From assembly GCF_008119785.1 (NCBI RefSeq), contig NZ_VSFA01000050.1:1-51974 (forward strand): 51,974 nt of DNA, given 5' to 3'. Of this stretch, positions 24,158 through 31,942 are shown in pieces (positions within the stretch are counted from its first letter, which is position 1; each line of letters opens with the position of its first letter). A program made the translations under genes and the position numbers. Source of the DNA: Micromonospora sp. MP36 (lineage in GTDB: Bacteria > Actinomycetota > Actinomycetes > Mycobacteriales > Micromonosporaceae). Under the pieces are notes generated by a model. That model saw only the letters and a list, made by a program, of their open reading frames with translations, made no database searches and had not been told where the DNA came from.

Positions 24158-24218
24158 GCATGCGCGCGCAAGTAGCTTGCGAGAAATGCTTGCGCGCGCA
24201 TGCCATCCGTTGTTAGAT
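24158..24218. promoter_or_regulatory. Divergent promoter with 15-base inverted repeat, two operators
   Basis: Perfect 15-base arms (24158-24172 and 24189-24203) lie 16 bases apart in the divergent gap between blocks C and D. Each arm lies within a site matching GCWTGC-N4-GCAWGC: GCATGCGCGCGCAAGT (24158-24173, 11 of 12) and GCTTGCGCGCGCATGC (24188-24203, 12 of 12). For block D, -35 TTGCGC (24190-24195) and -10 TTAGAT (24213-24218) are 17 bases apart and the -35 is inside the second operator. A weaker -10 for block C, TACTGT, is at 24157-24152. The remaining bases of the 24016-24274 gap hold no gene. Confidence 0.66.
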
Positions 24219-24274
24219 GCGTAACACCTGCTTGAAACAAATTCGTGGTCAGCGGCGGAAGGGCGTGGGTCGAG

Positions 24275-25186
24275 ATGCGCATCGGAAGGGTCGATGACAG
24301 GGCTGTCCTGGTCCGACCGACCGACGACCGGGTCGACCCGGCTTCGACGGTCCAGGTGGCCTATCTCGGTGAGCCGTTCCGCACCACCACCGCGATCTTC
24401 GCCGACTTCGCTGGCTTCCGGCGCTTCCTGGCCGCCGAGCCGGAGCTGCGGTACGTCCCGATAGCGGCGTCGCGGCTACAGGCCCCGGTGCCGCTGCCCG
24501 GTCAGGTCTTCGGCGTCGGGCTCAACTACACCGACCATCTCGCGGAAATCGGCCGAGCCGGCACCCGCCCGCTGCCGATGACGTTCACCAAGTTCCCGAG
24601 CTGCATTACCGGCCCGTTCGACCCGATCGCGCTGCCTACCGACAGCGTGGACTACGAGGTCGAGTTGGTCCTGGTCATCGGCCGGCACGCCGACCGGATC
24701 GCGGCCAGGGACGCCTGGGACCACGTCGCCGGGGTCACCGTGGGGCAGGACCTGTCGGCGCGCGGGGTCCAGCAGGCCCAGCAGCTGAGCCTGAGCAAGT
24801 CCTTCCGCGGGTTCGCGCCGATCGGCCCCTGGGTGGTGACGCCCGACGAGTTGCCCGACCGCGACGCCCTCGCCATGACCTGCTGGCTCAACGCAGAGGT
24901 CGTCCAGAAGGGGACCACGGCCGACATGATCCACAACGTCGCCGAGCTGCTGGCCTTCCTCTCCACCGTCACGGCCCTGCGCCCCGGCGACCTGGTGTTC
25001 ACCGGCACCTGCGCCGGCGTTGGGTTCTTCCGCACCCCACAGCTGTTCCTTCGCCCCGGCGACGTCGTCCGCTCGGAGATCGCCGGCGTCGGCTCGCTGA
25101 TCAACCCCTTTGTCGCGCCATCGACGAGCGGCGCCTACGACCAGGCCTTCGCTGCGTTGGCCGTACATCCCCCGCTGACTTCCTGA
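24275..25186 (+). CDS. Fumarylacetoacetate hydrolase (FAH) family protein
   Basis: A 303-residue FAH-fold hydrolase; I chose ATG 24275 (GGAAGGG about ten bases upstream) over an in-frame GTG at 24245. An N-terminal 75-residue cap leads into the core: VFGVGLNYTDHLAE near residues 82-95, the metal site VDYEVELVLVIG near 130-141 (Glu-x-Glu), TVGQDLSARGVQ near 160-171 with the Asp ligand, KSFRGFAPIGPWVV near 183-196 and FTGTCAGVGFF near 248-258. Family members hydrolyse acylpyruvates, decarboxylate oxaloacetate-like acids or hydrate dienoates using Mg2+/Mn2+. As first gene of block D it would handle an oxo-acid intermediate or product. Confidence 0.87.
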   Translation: MRIGRVDDRAVLVRPTDDRVDPASTVQVAYLGEPFRTTTAIFADFAGFRRFLAAEPELRYVPIAASRLQAPVPLPGQVFGVGLNYTDHLAEIGRAGTRPLPMTFTKFPSCITGPFDPIALPTDSVDYEVELVLVIGRHADRIAARDAWDHVAGVTVGQDLSARGVQQAQQLSLSKSFRGFAPIGPWVVTPDELPDRDALAMTCWLNAEVVQKGTTADMIHNVAELLAFLSTVTALRPGDLVFTGTCAGVGFFRTPQLFLRPGDVVRSEIAGVGSLINPFVAPSTSGAYDQAFAALAVHPPLTS

Positions 25187-25256
25187 ACCGTCCCTTCCGC
25201 CTGAGTCCCTCGGGTCCCCCGTCCGAGAACGACAGCATGATCAGAAAGGCCACCCC

Positions 25257-25763
25257 ATGCCAGCCCCCACCCGAACCAACCACATCGCGTTCCAGGCCCT
25301 CGACATGCCGGCGACGCACGAGTTCTGGACCAGGGCCGTCGGTCTGAAGTTCTCCCACGCCGTACGGGAGGACGCCCGGGAGACCTCCAATGGCGAGAAG
25401 ATGAACCCCTTCCTGCACGTCTTCTACGCGATGCCCAGCGGCGAGGCGATCGCATTCTTCGACGTCGCCGGCGAGTACGAACGCAAGCCGGACGGCCTGG
25501 AGTGGTGGGCCAAGCACGTCGCGCTCCAGGTCGACAGCGTGAACGACGTCCACGCGATGAAGCAACAGCTCACCGAGCACGGCGTGGCCGTACGCGGGCC
25601 TGTCGACCACGACGGGGTCTGGTACTCGATCTACTGCTTCGACCCCAACGGCATTCACCTCGAGGTGACCTGCCAGACCCAGGCGATCACCGACGCGGAC
25701 GCGGCAGTCGCCGAGCAGGTCTACGCCACCTGGATGGCCGATCGGGCGGCGCAGCGGGTCTGA
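25257..25763 (+). CDS. VOC superfamily (glyoxalase/dioxygenase-like) metalloprotein
   Basis: A 168-residue protein with two paired beta-alpha-beta3 modules; ATG 25257 behind AAAGG. Module one begins at TNHIAFQALDMPATHEFWTRAVG (residues 7-29 in pattern), module two at AKHVALQVDSVNDVHAM near 82-98 and ends at FDPNGIHLEVTCQ near 128-140. The metal-ligand positions are filled by H9, H84 and E137. The length suits a lactoylglutathione-lyase-like or a type-I extradiol-dioxygenase-like single unit, an epimerase such as methylmalonyl-CoA epimerase, or a binding protein. It follows the FAH gene by 70 bases in block D. Confidence 0.83.
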   Translation: MPAPTRTNHIAFQALDMPATHEFWTRAVGLKFSHAVREDARETSNGEKMNPFLHVFYAMPSGEAIAFFDVAGEYERKPDGLEWWAKHVALQVDSVNDVHAMKQQLTEHGVAVRGPVDHDGVWYSIYCFDPNGIHLEVTCQTQAITDADAAVAEQVYATWMADRAAQRV

Positions 25764-25866
25764 CCTCGTCCGTCCGACCTCATCACCCGCGCGCCTCCGT
25801 AGCGGCGCAGCCACAAACACCCCCCACCAGGCGCGAGCCTGCCCAAAAACTCCTTGGACGGAAACG

Positions 25867-27132
25867 ATGACCCTGCGATTTCGCGCAGCGCGGACCGTTG
25901 TGGCGATCGCCGTCGTGGCGACCGCCGTTTCGGCCTGCTCGAGCAAGGCCAACTCGGGCACCGACGCGGGCAACGCGCCGGCCGGGGCGGTCAAGACCGG
26001 CGTCGGCGTCACCGCCGACACCATCAAGGTCGGCGTCCTGACCGACCTGTCCGGCCCGATCGCCCCGCTCGGCAAGAACGGCCTGGCCGGCAGCCAACTG
26101 TTCTTCGAACAGCAGAACGCCAAGGGCGGCGTGTGCGGCCGCAAGATCGAGTTAGTGGCGTACGACAACAAGTACAACGTGCAGAACTCGGTCAGCCTCT
26201 TCCCGACGGTGAACGCCGAGGTGATCGGCCTGACCAACTTCTCCGGCGCCGCCGACGTCCTCGCCGTACAGCAGTCCATCAAGAAGGACAAGATGGTGGT
26301 GCTGCCGTCGAGCTACGACAGCAGCCTGCTGTCGATCCCCACCGCGGCGATACCCGGCAGCCCGTACGACATCGAGACCATCAACGGCATCAGCTACCTG
26401 ATCGAGCAGAAGAAGCTGGCCGCCGGGGACACCCTCGCGGTCATCCACTACCCGACCGGCATCGGGCTGAACGTCCTCAGCGGTGCCCGGGCCGCCGGCA
26501 AGCACTTCGGCGTCAAGGTCGTCGAGCAGGAGGTGGCCCCGTCGGCCACCGAGGTAACCGCCCAGGTCAACGCCGCCCGGGCGGCCGGCGCGAAGGTCAT
26601 CGTGATGGGCACCGCCGGCACCCAGACCGTCGCCGCCGCCTCGGTCGTCCAGGCCACCGGATACGACGCGACCATCCTCGCGACCAACCTGATCTCGGCC
26701 GCCGCGTTGGCGACCCCGGCGAAGGACGCCCTGCTCAACAAGGTCGTCCTCACCTCGAACACGGTGCCGCTGTCGTCGGACAACCCCGCCGCGAAGGCCT
26801 TCGGCGATGCGTGGAAGGCCAAGTTCCCCGACACCCTGGTCACCGCCAGCGCCGGCGCCGGATACGTCTTCGCCCAGGTCTTCAACGCGATCCTCGAGAA
26901 GGCGTGCGACAACAAGGACCTGACCCGCGACGGCCTGATCACCGCGCTGCGGAGCCTGACCTCCGTCGACTCCGGTGGCCTGCAGGTCGACCTGGACTTC
27001 AGCAAGGCAGGGCAGCCCGCCTCGCGTACCACCAACATCCTCAAGCCGGACGCCGACGCGTTCGACGGAGTCAAGCTGGTGCAGGCCGGTTACTCCGCCG
27101 ACTTCGCCAAGCAGTACCAGCCGGGATCCTGA
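25867..27132 (+). CDS. Liv-type ABC transporter substrate-binding lipoprotein
   Basis: A 421-residue periplasmic-binding-protein-like lipoprotein (type 1 fold, LivK/BraC family); ATG 25867 after GGACGGAA. The signal peptide ends at the lipobox VSAC with C24. The mature part opens with GVTADTIKVGVLTDLSGPIAPLGKNGLAG near residues 45-74 in pattern, then ELVAYDNKYNVQN, two alpha/beta lobes and a TRTTNILKP tail. Homologues bind branched amino acids, but in catabolic clusters they often bind aromatic acids, short fatty acids or amides. It is 103 bases after the VOC gene and directly before the ATPase genes, so it defines the import specificity of block D. Confidence 0.9.
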   Translation: MTLRFRAARTVVAIAVVATAVSACSSKANSGTDAGNAPAGAVKTGVGVTADTIKVGVLTDLSGPIAPLGKNGLAGSQLFFEQQNAKGGVCGRKIELVAYDNKYNVQNSVSLFPTVNAEVIGLTNFSGAADVLAVQQSIKKDKMVVLPSSYDSSLLSIPTAAIPGSPYDIETINGISYLIEQKKLAAGDTLAVIHYPTGIGLNVLSGARAAGKHFGVKVVEQEVAPSATEVTAQVNAARAAGAKVIVMGTAGTQTVAAASVVQATGYDATILATNLISAAALATPAKDALLNKVVLTSNTVPLSSDNPAAKAFGDAWKAKFPDTLVTASAGAGYVFAQVFNAILEKACDNKDLTRDGLITALRSLTSVDSGGLQVDLDFSKAGQPASRTTNILKPDADAFDGVKLVQAGYSADFAKQYQPGS

Positions 27133-27153
27133 GCGGCCCGGTGCCGAGAGAGC

Positions 27154-27903
27154 GTGCCTGACATGGTGCTAGCCGTCGAGAACCTCACGGTCCGATACGG
27201 ATCCGCGCAGGTCATCAACAATGTCAGCCTGCGAGTCGAGCGAGGCGAGATCCTGGCCCTGCTCGGCAACAACGGGGTGGGCAAGACGACCCTGCTGCGC
27301 GCTCTCTCGGCCACGCTGGGCATGCACGGCGGGAAGGCGGCGGCCGGCACCGCGCACCACGCCACGTGCGACCTGCTGCGCGCCAACGCCGTCGCCGTGG
27401 TGCGTTCCGGTCTCGCCCATGTCCCCGAGGGGCGCCGGATCATCGCGAACCTCAGCGTCGAGGAAAACCTGATGGCCGGCGCACTGGCCGTGCGGGGCGC
27501 GGCGAAGATCGCGGCCCGGCGCGCAACCATCTACAGCCTATTCCCCGTCCTGGCGGAGCGCGCGCGCGGTCGCGCCGGTCTACTCTCCGGCGGCGAACAG
27601 CAGATGCTCGCCATCGGCCGGGCGCTGATGAGTCATCCCTCGGTGCTGCTGCTCGACGAGCCTTCGCTGGGCCTGGCGCCATTGGTGGCCCGTCAGATCG
27701 CGGCCACCGTCCGCCAGATCAGCGACGAGGGCATGGCTGTGCTGCTGGTCGAGCAGAACACCCGGATCGCGTTGAGCGTCGCGGACCGGGTCGCGGTGCT
27801 GGGCGGGGGCCGGGTGGTCGCACAGGGCCGGCCGAAGGACTTCGCCGACGGCCGGGTGCTGGCCGAGTTGAGCCTCGGCGGCCGAGCTAGGGAGAGGTCA
27901 TGA
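27154..27903 (+). CDS. livF: Liv-type ABC transporter ATPase (LivF-like)
   Basis: A 249-residue ATP-binding subunit; GTG 27154 (an ATG three codons later is also possible). Walker A GNNGVGKTT near residues 38-46, signature LLSGGEQQMLAIGRAL near 142-157, Walker B VLLLDEPSLGLAP near 163-175 and the switch His region near LLVEQN at 196. AHVPEGRRIIANLSVEENLMAG is characteristic of LivF-type subunits. Between Walker A and this block, the usual GxI-F-DG-DI segment is replaced by a His/Ala-rich stretch (GKAAAGTAHHATCDLL), a little unlike typical LivF. It is 21 bases after the binding-protein gene and overlaps livG (ATGA). Confidence 0.9.
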   Translation: MPDMVLAVENLTVRYGSAQVINNVSLRVERGEILALLGNNGVGKTTLLRALSATLGMHGGKAAAGTAHHATCDLLRANAVAVVRSGLAHVPEGRRIIANLSVEENLMAGALAVRGAAKIAARRATIYSLFPVLAERARGRAGLLSGGEQQMLAIGRALMSHPSVLLLDEPSLGLAPLVARQIAATVRQISDEGMAVLLVEQNTRIALSVADRVAVLGGGRVVAQGRPKDFADGRVLAELSLGGRARERS

Positions 27904-28739
27904 CCGCTCTTCGACAGCCCCTCGCTCACCGCCGGCAGACTCCGGCGATGAGCGGGCCACCAGAGCTCGAACTGTCCGGCGTCAGCGTCCGCTTCGGCGG
28001 GGTCAACGCCGTCAGCCAGGTCTCGTTCTCGGTCACCCGGGGATCGATCCACGCGCTGATCGGCCCCAACGGGGCGGGCAAGTCGAGCTGCTTCAACGCG
28101 ATCACCGGGGTGTACCGGCTGGCCGAGGGGACCGTCGCCCACCAGGGCGAGCGCATCGACCAGCTCCGAGCCGCGCGCATCGCCCGGCGGGGGATCGCGC
28201 GCACCTTCCAGAATCTGGTGCTGCCGGAAAACCTGACGGTCGCCGAGTGCATGCGGGTGGCCCGGCACCACCGTAACCGTGCCGGATTCCTGGCCACCGG
28301 ACTGGGTCTGCCCCGGGCACGCCGCGAAGAGCGGTCCGACCGGACCGTGATCGAACGGTCCGCCGAGTTGGCCGGCGTCACCGACATTCTCGACGAACGG
28401 GTCGGCCCGCTGCCGTACGGGATCCGCAAGCGGGTCGAGTTCGCCCGCGCACTATGCGCCGACCCGTCGGTGCTGTTGCTCGACGAACCGGTGGCCGGCA
28501 TCAACGACACCGAATCCGCGCAGCTGGCGCACGCCGTGCGGCGCGCCCGGGACGAGGCCGACCTCACGGTGCTGCTGGTCGAGCACGACATGAACTTCGT
28601 GATGACCCTGGCCGACCGGGTCACCGTCCTGCAGTCGGGCCGGGTCATCGCTGACGCGAAACCCGACGAGGTGCGCGCCGACCCGGCCGTGATCGCGGCG
28701 TACCTCGGAGATGAAGTGGAAGAAGCACCTCGTGACTAG
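27900..28739 (+). CDS. livG: Liv-type ABC transporter ATPase (LivG-like)
   Basis: A 279-residue ATPase; ATG 27900 overlaps the livF stop (ATGA). A second start 17 codons on (MSGPPELELSG) is closer to the family norm. Walker A GPNGAGKSS near residues 59-67, IARTFQNLVLPENLTVAECM near 97-116, a degenerate signature LPYGIRKRVEFARAL near 183-197 (LivG family usually LxYGxQRRLExARAL), Walker B VLLLDEPVAGIND near 203-215, and LLVEHDMNFVM near 237. The AGIN-D pattern after Walker B is characteristic for LivG. With LivF it forms the ATPase heterodimer of the block D importer. Confidence 0.9.
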   Translation: MTALRQPLAHRRQTPAMSGPPELELSGVSVRFGGVNAVSQVSFSVTRGSIHALIGPNGAGKSSCFNAITGVYRLAEGTVAHQGERIDQLRAARIARRGIARTFQNLVLPENLTVAECMRVARHHRNRAGFLATGLGLPRARREERSDRTVIERSAELAGVTDILDERVGPLPYGIRKRVEFARALCADPSVLLLDEPVAGINDTESAQLAHAVRRARDEADLTVLLVEHDMNFVMTLADRVTVLQSGRVIADAKPDEVRADPAVIAAYLGDEVEEAPRD

Positions 28740-29622
28740 ATTCCTGGAAGCCGTGCTGAACGGCGTCTCGCTCGGATCGCTCTACTCGCTCATCGCCCTC
28801 GGGTTCGTGATCATCTTCCGAGCCACCGGGGTGATGAACTTCGCGCACAGCTCCTTCCTGCTCGCCGGGGCGTACGTCACCGCGACGGTGAGCGCGAAGA
28901 GCGGATTCCTCGTCGGGTTGCTCGCCGGCGTGGTGACCGCCGCGGCACTCGGAGCCTTCACCCAGCTGGTGATCCTGCGGTTCTCCAAGGACAAAAGCCA
29001 CCTCGGGCTGTCGGTGCTGAGCCTCGGCGTGAACATCCTCGCCGTCACCGAGATCACCCGCCGCATCGGCGACAACACCCTCCCGCTGCACGATCCGTGG
29101 GCAGCCTCGGTCTGGCAGTTCGCCGGCATCACCGTACCGGTCTCCCGCATCGCGGCGCTCGCCGTGGCGGCTGCCCTGCTGACCGGCTTCCTCCTGCTGT
29201 TCCGGTTCACCCGGTGGGGACTGGCGCTCCGCGTCAGCGCCGCAGATCGGGAGGTCGCGGCACTGGTCGGCGTACCGATGGGCCGGGTGTCCTGGACCAG
29301 TTGGGCGATCGGCGGCGCGATGGCCGCGCTGGCCGGAATGTTCCTCGCCGGCTTCCCCGCACCCGGGGTGGAACCGTCGCTGACCAACAGCGCCATGCGC
29401 GCCTTCCCGGCGGCCGTACTCGGTGGCCTCGACTCGATTCCCGGCGCGCTCGTCGGTGGTCTGGCCATCGGGATCGCCGAATCGGTGACCGCCACCTACG
29501 AAGGCCACCTGGGTGGCTTCGGCAGCGGCGCCTCCGGACTGGTCGCCTATGTGGTGCTCTTCGCGGTGCTGCTGTTGCGGCCCGACGGGCTGTTCGGTAC
29601 GAAGGTGGTGTCCCGTGTCTGA
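28732..29622 (+). CDS. livH: Liv-type ABC permease (LivH-like)
   Basis: A 296-residue integral membrane permease with about eight segments. The frame opens at ATG 28711, but there GGAG touches the start codon; GTG 28732, overlapping the livG stop, gives the normal LivH beginning (FLEAVLNGVSLGSLYSLIALGFVIIFRATGVMNFAHSS in pattern). The conserved cytoplasmic loop R-x-S-A-x-D-x-E-x-A-x-L-x-G-V appears at LRVSAADREVAALVGVPMGRV near residues 165-185. The AVLGGLDSIPGALVGGLAIGIAES block near 230-253 is the family C-terminal signature. Spacing and order are those of a Liv operon. Confidence 0.9.
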   Translation: MTRFLEAVLNGVSLGSLYSLIALGFVIIFRATGVMNFAHSSFLLAGAYVTATVSAKSGFLVGLLAGVVTAAALGAFTQLVILRFSKDKSHLGLSVLSLGVNILAVTEITRRIGDNTLPLHDPWAASVWQFAGITVPVSRIAALAVAAALLTGFLLLFRFTRWGLALRVSAADREVAALVGVPMGRVSWTSWAIGGAMAALAGMFLAGFPAPGVEPSLTNSAMRAFPAAVLGGLDSIPGALVGGLAIGIAESVTATYEGHLGGFGSGASGLVAYVVLFAVLLLRPDGLFGTKVVSRV

Positions 29623-30730
29623 GCCACGTCGCCGGCGCCTACCAGGTCGCGGCCAGGCCCTCACCGTTGGGCTGCTGGTCGTCGCGGTGGCGACCCCCTT
29701 CTACGTCGGGCCGTTCTGGCTCCAGGTCGGCCTCACCGCCATGGCCTACGCGGTGGCCGCCATCGGCCTCGCCATCCAGGTCGGCGTCGCCGGCCAGCTG
29801 TCCCTGGCCCACGCCGTGTTCATGGGCAGCGGCGCCTACCTGTACTCCTTCCTCGGCGGCGCCAGCACCGGCCAGGTCACCGGACTGGGCTGGCCGCCAT
29901 GGCTGGCCGCCCTGGGCGCGATCGTGCTGACGGCGCTGCTCGGCGCGCTGTGCAGCCCGATCTCGGCCCGGCTGCGCGGGCTGTACCTCGGTGTCGCGTC
30001 GCTCGGACTGGTGTTCATCGCCAGTCACGTCATGCAGCGCTTCGGTGCGTTGACCGGCGGCCCGGGCGGCCGCGAGGTGCCGCCGCTGCGGCTCGGCCCG
30101 CTCGACTTCTCCGACGACACCACCTGGGTAATCGCCAACGTGCCGTTTCACCAGGCCGAAAAGCTGTGGATGCTCGGGTTGGCCGTGCTGGCCGGCGCGT
30201 ACCTCGTCGCCCGCCGGATGGTGGCTGGGCGGGGTGGCCTCGCCCTGCACATGATGCGCGACAGCGAGATCGGCGCCGCGGCGATGGGCATCACCGTCTG
30301 GCGCTACAAGGCCTCGGCCTTCGTCATCGCCGCGGTCTACGGGGCGACCGGGGGCGTGCTGCTGGCCCTGCTGACCGGGTGGGTGGTGCCCGAATCGTTC
30401 GGCTTCGACGCGTCGGTGAACCTGCTCATCATGGTCGTCATCGGCGGCCTGGGCAGCATCCGGGGCGCCATCCCCGGCGCCGTCTTCGTGTCCGCGCTAC
30501 CGCTGCTGATCGCCCGGCAGGCCCAGTCGATCCCGCTGATCAGCGGCACCGGGGACAGCATCCTCGGACCGGGGACGCTGTCCACGTTCCTGTACGCGGG
30601 GCTGTTCATCGTGACCATCATGTTCGCCTCCGGCGGTCTGGACCGACTCGTCGCGCTCGCCGTCGGCACGCGACGCCCGCAGCGGCGGATCGCAGGTGGC
30701 CTGCCCGGAAAGTATGCCCAGGAAGGATGA
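29615..30730 (+). CDS. livM: Liv-type ABC permease (LivM-like)
   Basis: A 371-residue permease with about ten membrane segments. I chose GTG 29615, which overlaps the livH stop by eight bases; the longer frame upstream is cysteine-rich noise. After a short Arg-rich cytosolic start, the LivM blocks follow: YAVAAIGLAIQVGVAGQLSLAHAVFMGSGAY near residues 45-75 in pattern, FGALTGGPGGREVPP near 143-157, and the cytoplasmic loop MMRDSEIGAAAMGITVWRYKASAFVIAA near 211-238. The C-terminal VVIGGLGSIRGAIPGAVF is the permease signature. With LivF, LivG, LivH and the lipoprotein it completes one importer. Confidence 0.9.
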   Translation: MSEPRRRRLPGRGQALTVGLLVVAVATPFYVGPFWLQVGLTAMAYAVAAIGLAIQVGVAGQLSLAHAVFMGSGAYLYSFLGGASTGQVTGLGWPPWLAALGAIVLTALLGALCSPISARLRGLYLGVASLGLVFIASHVMQRFGALTGGPGGREVPPLRLGPLDFSDDTTWVIANVPFHQAEKLWMLGLAVLAGAYLVARRMVAGRGGLALHMMRDSEIGAAAMGITVWRYKASAFVIAAVYGATGGVLLALLTGWVVPESFGFDASVNLLIMVVIGGLGSIRGAIPGAVFVSALPLLIARQAQSIPLISGTGDSILGPGTLSTFLYAGLFIVTIMFASGGLDRLVALAVGTRRPQRRIAGGLPGKYAQEG

Positions 30731-30737
30731 GACCAGC

Positions 30738-31154
30738 ATGACCACCCCCGTCGTTTCCGAGTTGGATCCCGTGACCGAGGGGATCGCCAGCCGATTCATC
30801 ACCGCGGTCGAGCAGGCCGACTTCGACACGATCGTCACTGAGATCTACGCACCCGACGCCGTCATCTGGCACAACAACGACAACGTCTGCATCGGCCCGG
30901 CAGAGAACATCCGGGTGCTGACCTGGCTGCACGGCGTGGCGACGGACCTGCGGTACGAGGACGTGCGCCGCCTGCCCACGCCGAAGGGGTACGTGCAGCA
31001 GCACACCCTGCGCGCGGTCACCCCAGCCGGTGACCCAATCGAGGTGCACGCGTGCTTCGTGGTGACCATCGAGAACGGGCGGATCGTCCGGCTCGACGAA
31101 TACCTGGACAAGGCGGCCAGCCGTCCGCTCGACCCGTACCGGCCGACGGCATGA
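30738..31154 (+). CDS. NTF2-like (SnoaL/ketosteroid isomerase-fold) protein
   Basis: A 138-residue alpha+beta-barrel protein; ATG 30738 with AGGAAGGATG upstream. Fold features: helix ASRFITAVEQADFDTIVTEIYAPDAVIWHNND near residues 13-44 in pattern, a RYEDVRRLPTPKGYVQQHTLRAV strand pair near 76-98, and a final FVVTIENGRIVRLDEYLDKA near 110-129. The Asp of IYAPDA and the DEY close to the end are common active-site positions in the fold. Such proteins isomerise or dehydrate small ring compounds, or only bind them. It overlaps the following SDR gene (ATGA), suggesting a joint step, for example double-bond isomerisation plus ketone reduction or oxidation. Confidence 0.82.
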   Translation: MTTPVVSELDPVTEGIASRFITAVEQADFDTIVTEIYAPDAVIWHNNDNVCIGPAENIRVLTWLHGVATDLRYEDVRRLPTPKGYVQQHTLRAVTPAGDPIEVHACFVVTIENGRIVRLDEYLDKAASRPLDPYRPTA

Positions 31155-31912
31155 GCGGCGACCGTTTCGCGGGGAAGTCCGTGATCGTGACCGGCAGCGG
31201 TTCCGGTATCGGTCGGGCCACGGCTGTTCGCTTCGCGGCCGAGGGCGCCTCGGTCCTGGTGGCCGACATCGACGTCGAGGCCGCGAAGCAGACCGTGCAC
31301 GAGATCGAGGCCGGTGGCGGCGTCGGGATCGCGCTGCGGGTCGACGTCTCGCAGCCTGCCGACGTGTCCGCGATGGTCAGTGCCGCCGTCTCGGCGTTCG
31401 GTCGACTCGACGTTCTCCACAACAACGCGTACTGGGGGCCGATCAACACCCCCGTGGTCGACATCAGCTTCGAGGACTGGCAGCGCACCGTCGACGTCAC
31501 CCTCGGGGGAGTCTTTCTCGGCTGTCGGTACGCCATCCCGGCGATGATCGAGGGTGGCGGCGGGGCGATCGTCAACACCGCGTCGTCGGCCGCGCTGATG
31601 GGCTCTCCGCAGTACGCCGCCTACTGCGCGGCGAAGGGCGGGGTGGTCAGCCTGACCCGCTCCGTCGCGTTCGACTACGGCAAGAAGGGCATCCGCGCCA
31701 ACGCGGTGGCCCCGGGGCTGATCGAGACCCCGGCGACTGTTCCGGTGCTGGCCAACCCGGAGCGCCGGGCCTTCATCGAGTCGTCGCTGCTCGTCAACCG
31801 GTTCGGCCAGCCGAGCGACGTGGCCGCCATGGTCACGTTCCTCGCCAGTGACGAGGCGTCCTACATCAACGGCCAGGTGTACGCCGTCGACGGTGGCCGA
31901 ACGATCGTCTGA
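31151..31912 (+). CDS. Short-chain dehydrogenase/reductase
   Basis: A 253-residue classical SDR; ATG 31151 overlaps the NTF2-like stop. TGSGSGIG near residues 14-21, ADID near 38-41 (Asp after strand 2, favouring NAD), HNNAY near 90-94 with the usual G replaced by Y, catalytic Ser in NTASSAALMGSPQ near 138-150 and YCAAK near 155-159. The C-terminal block IETPATVPVLANPERRAFIE and DGGRTIV are ordinary. Its partner is probably the NTF2-like protein, and the substrate probably a hydroxyl on the carbon skeleton rather than a standard 3-hydroxyacyl-CoA. Confidence 0.87.
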   Translation: MSGDRFAGKSVIVTGSGSGIGRATAVRFAAEGASVLVADIDVEAAKQTVHEIEAGGGVGIALRVDVSQPADVSAMVSAAVSAFGRLDVLHNNAYWGPINTPVVDISFEDWQRTVDVTLGGVFLGCRYAIPAMIEGGGGAIVNTASSAALMGSPQYAAYCAAKGGVVSLTRSVAFDYGKKGIRANAVAPGLIETPATVPVLANPERRAFIESSLLVNRFGQPSDVAAMVTFLASDEASYINGQVYAVDGGRTIV

Positions 31913-31942
31913 CCGCGATGGTCGGCAAATGAGGGAGGAAGC

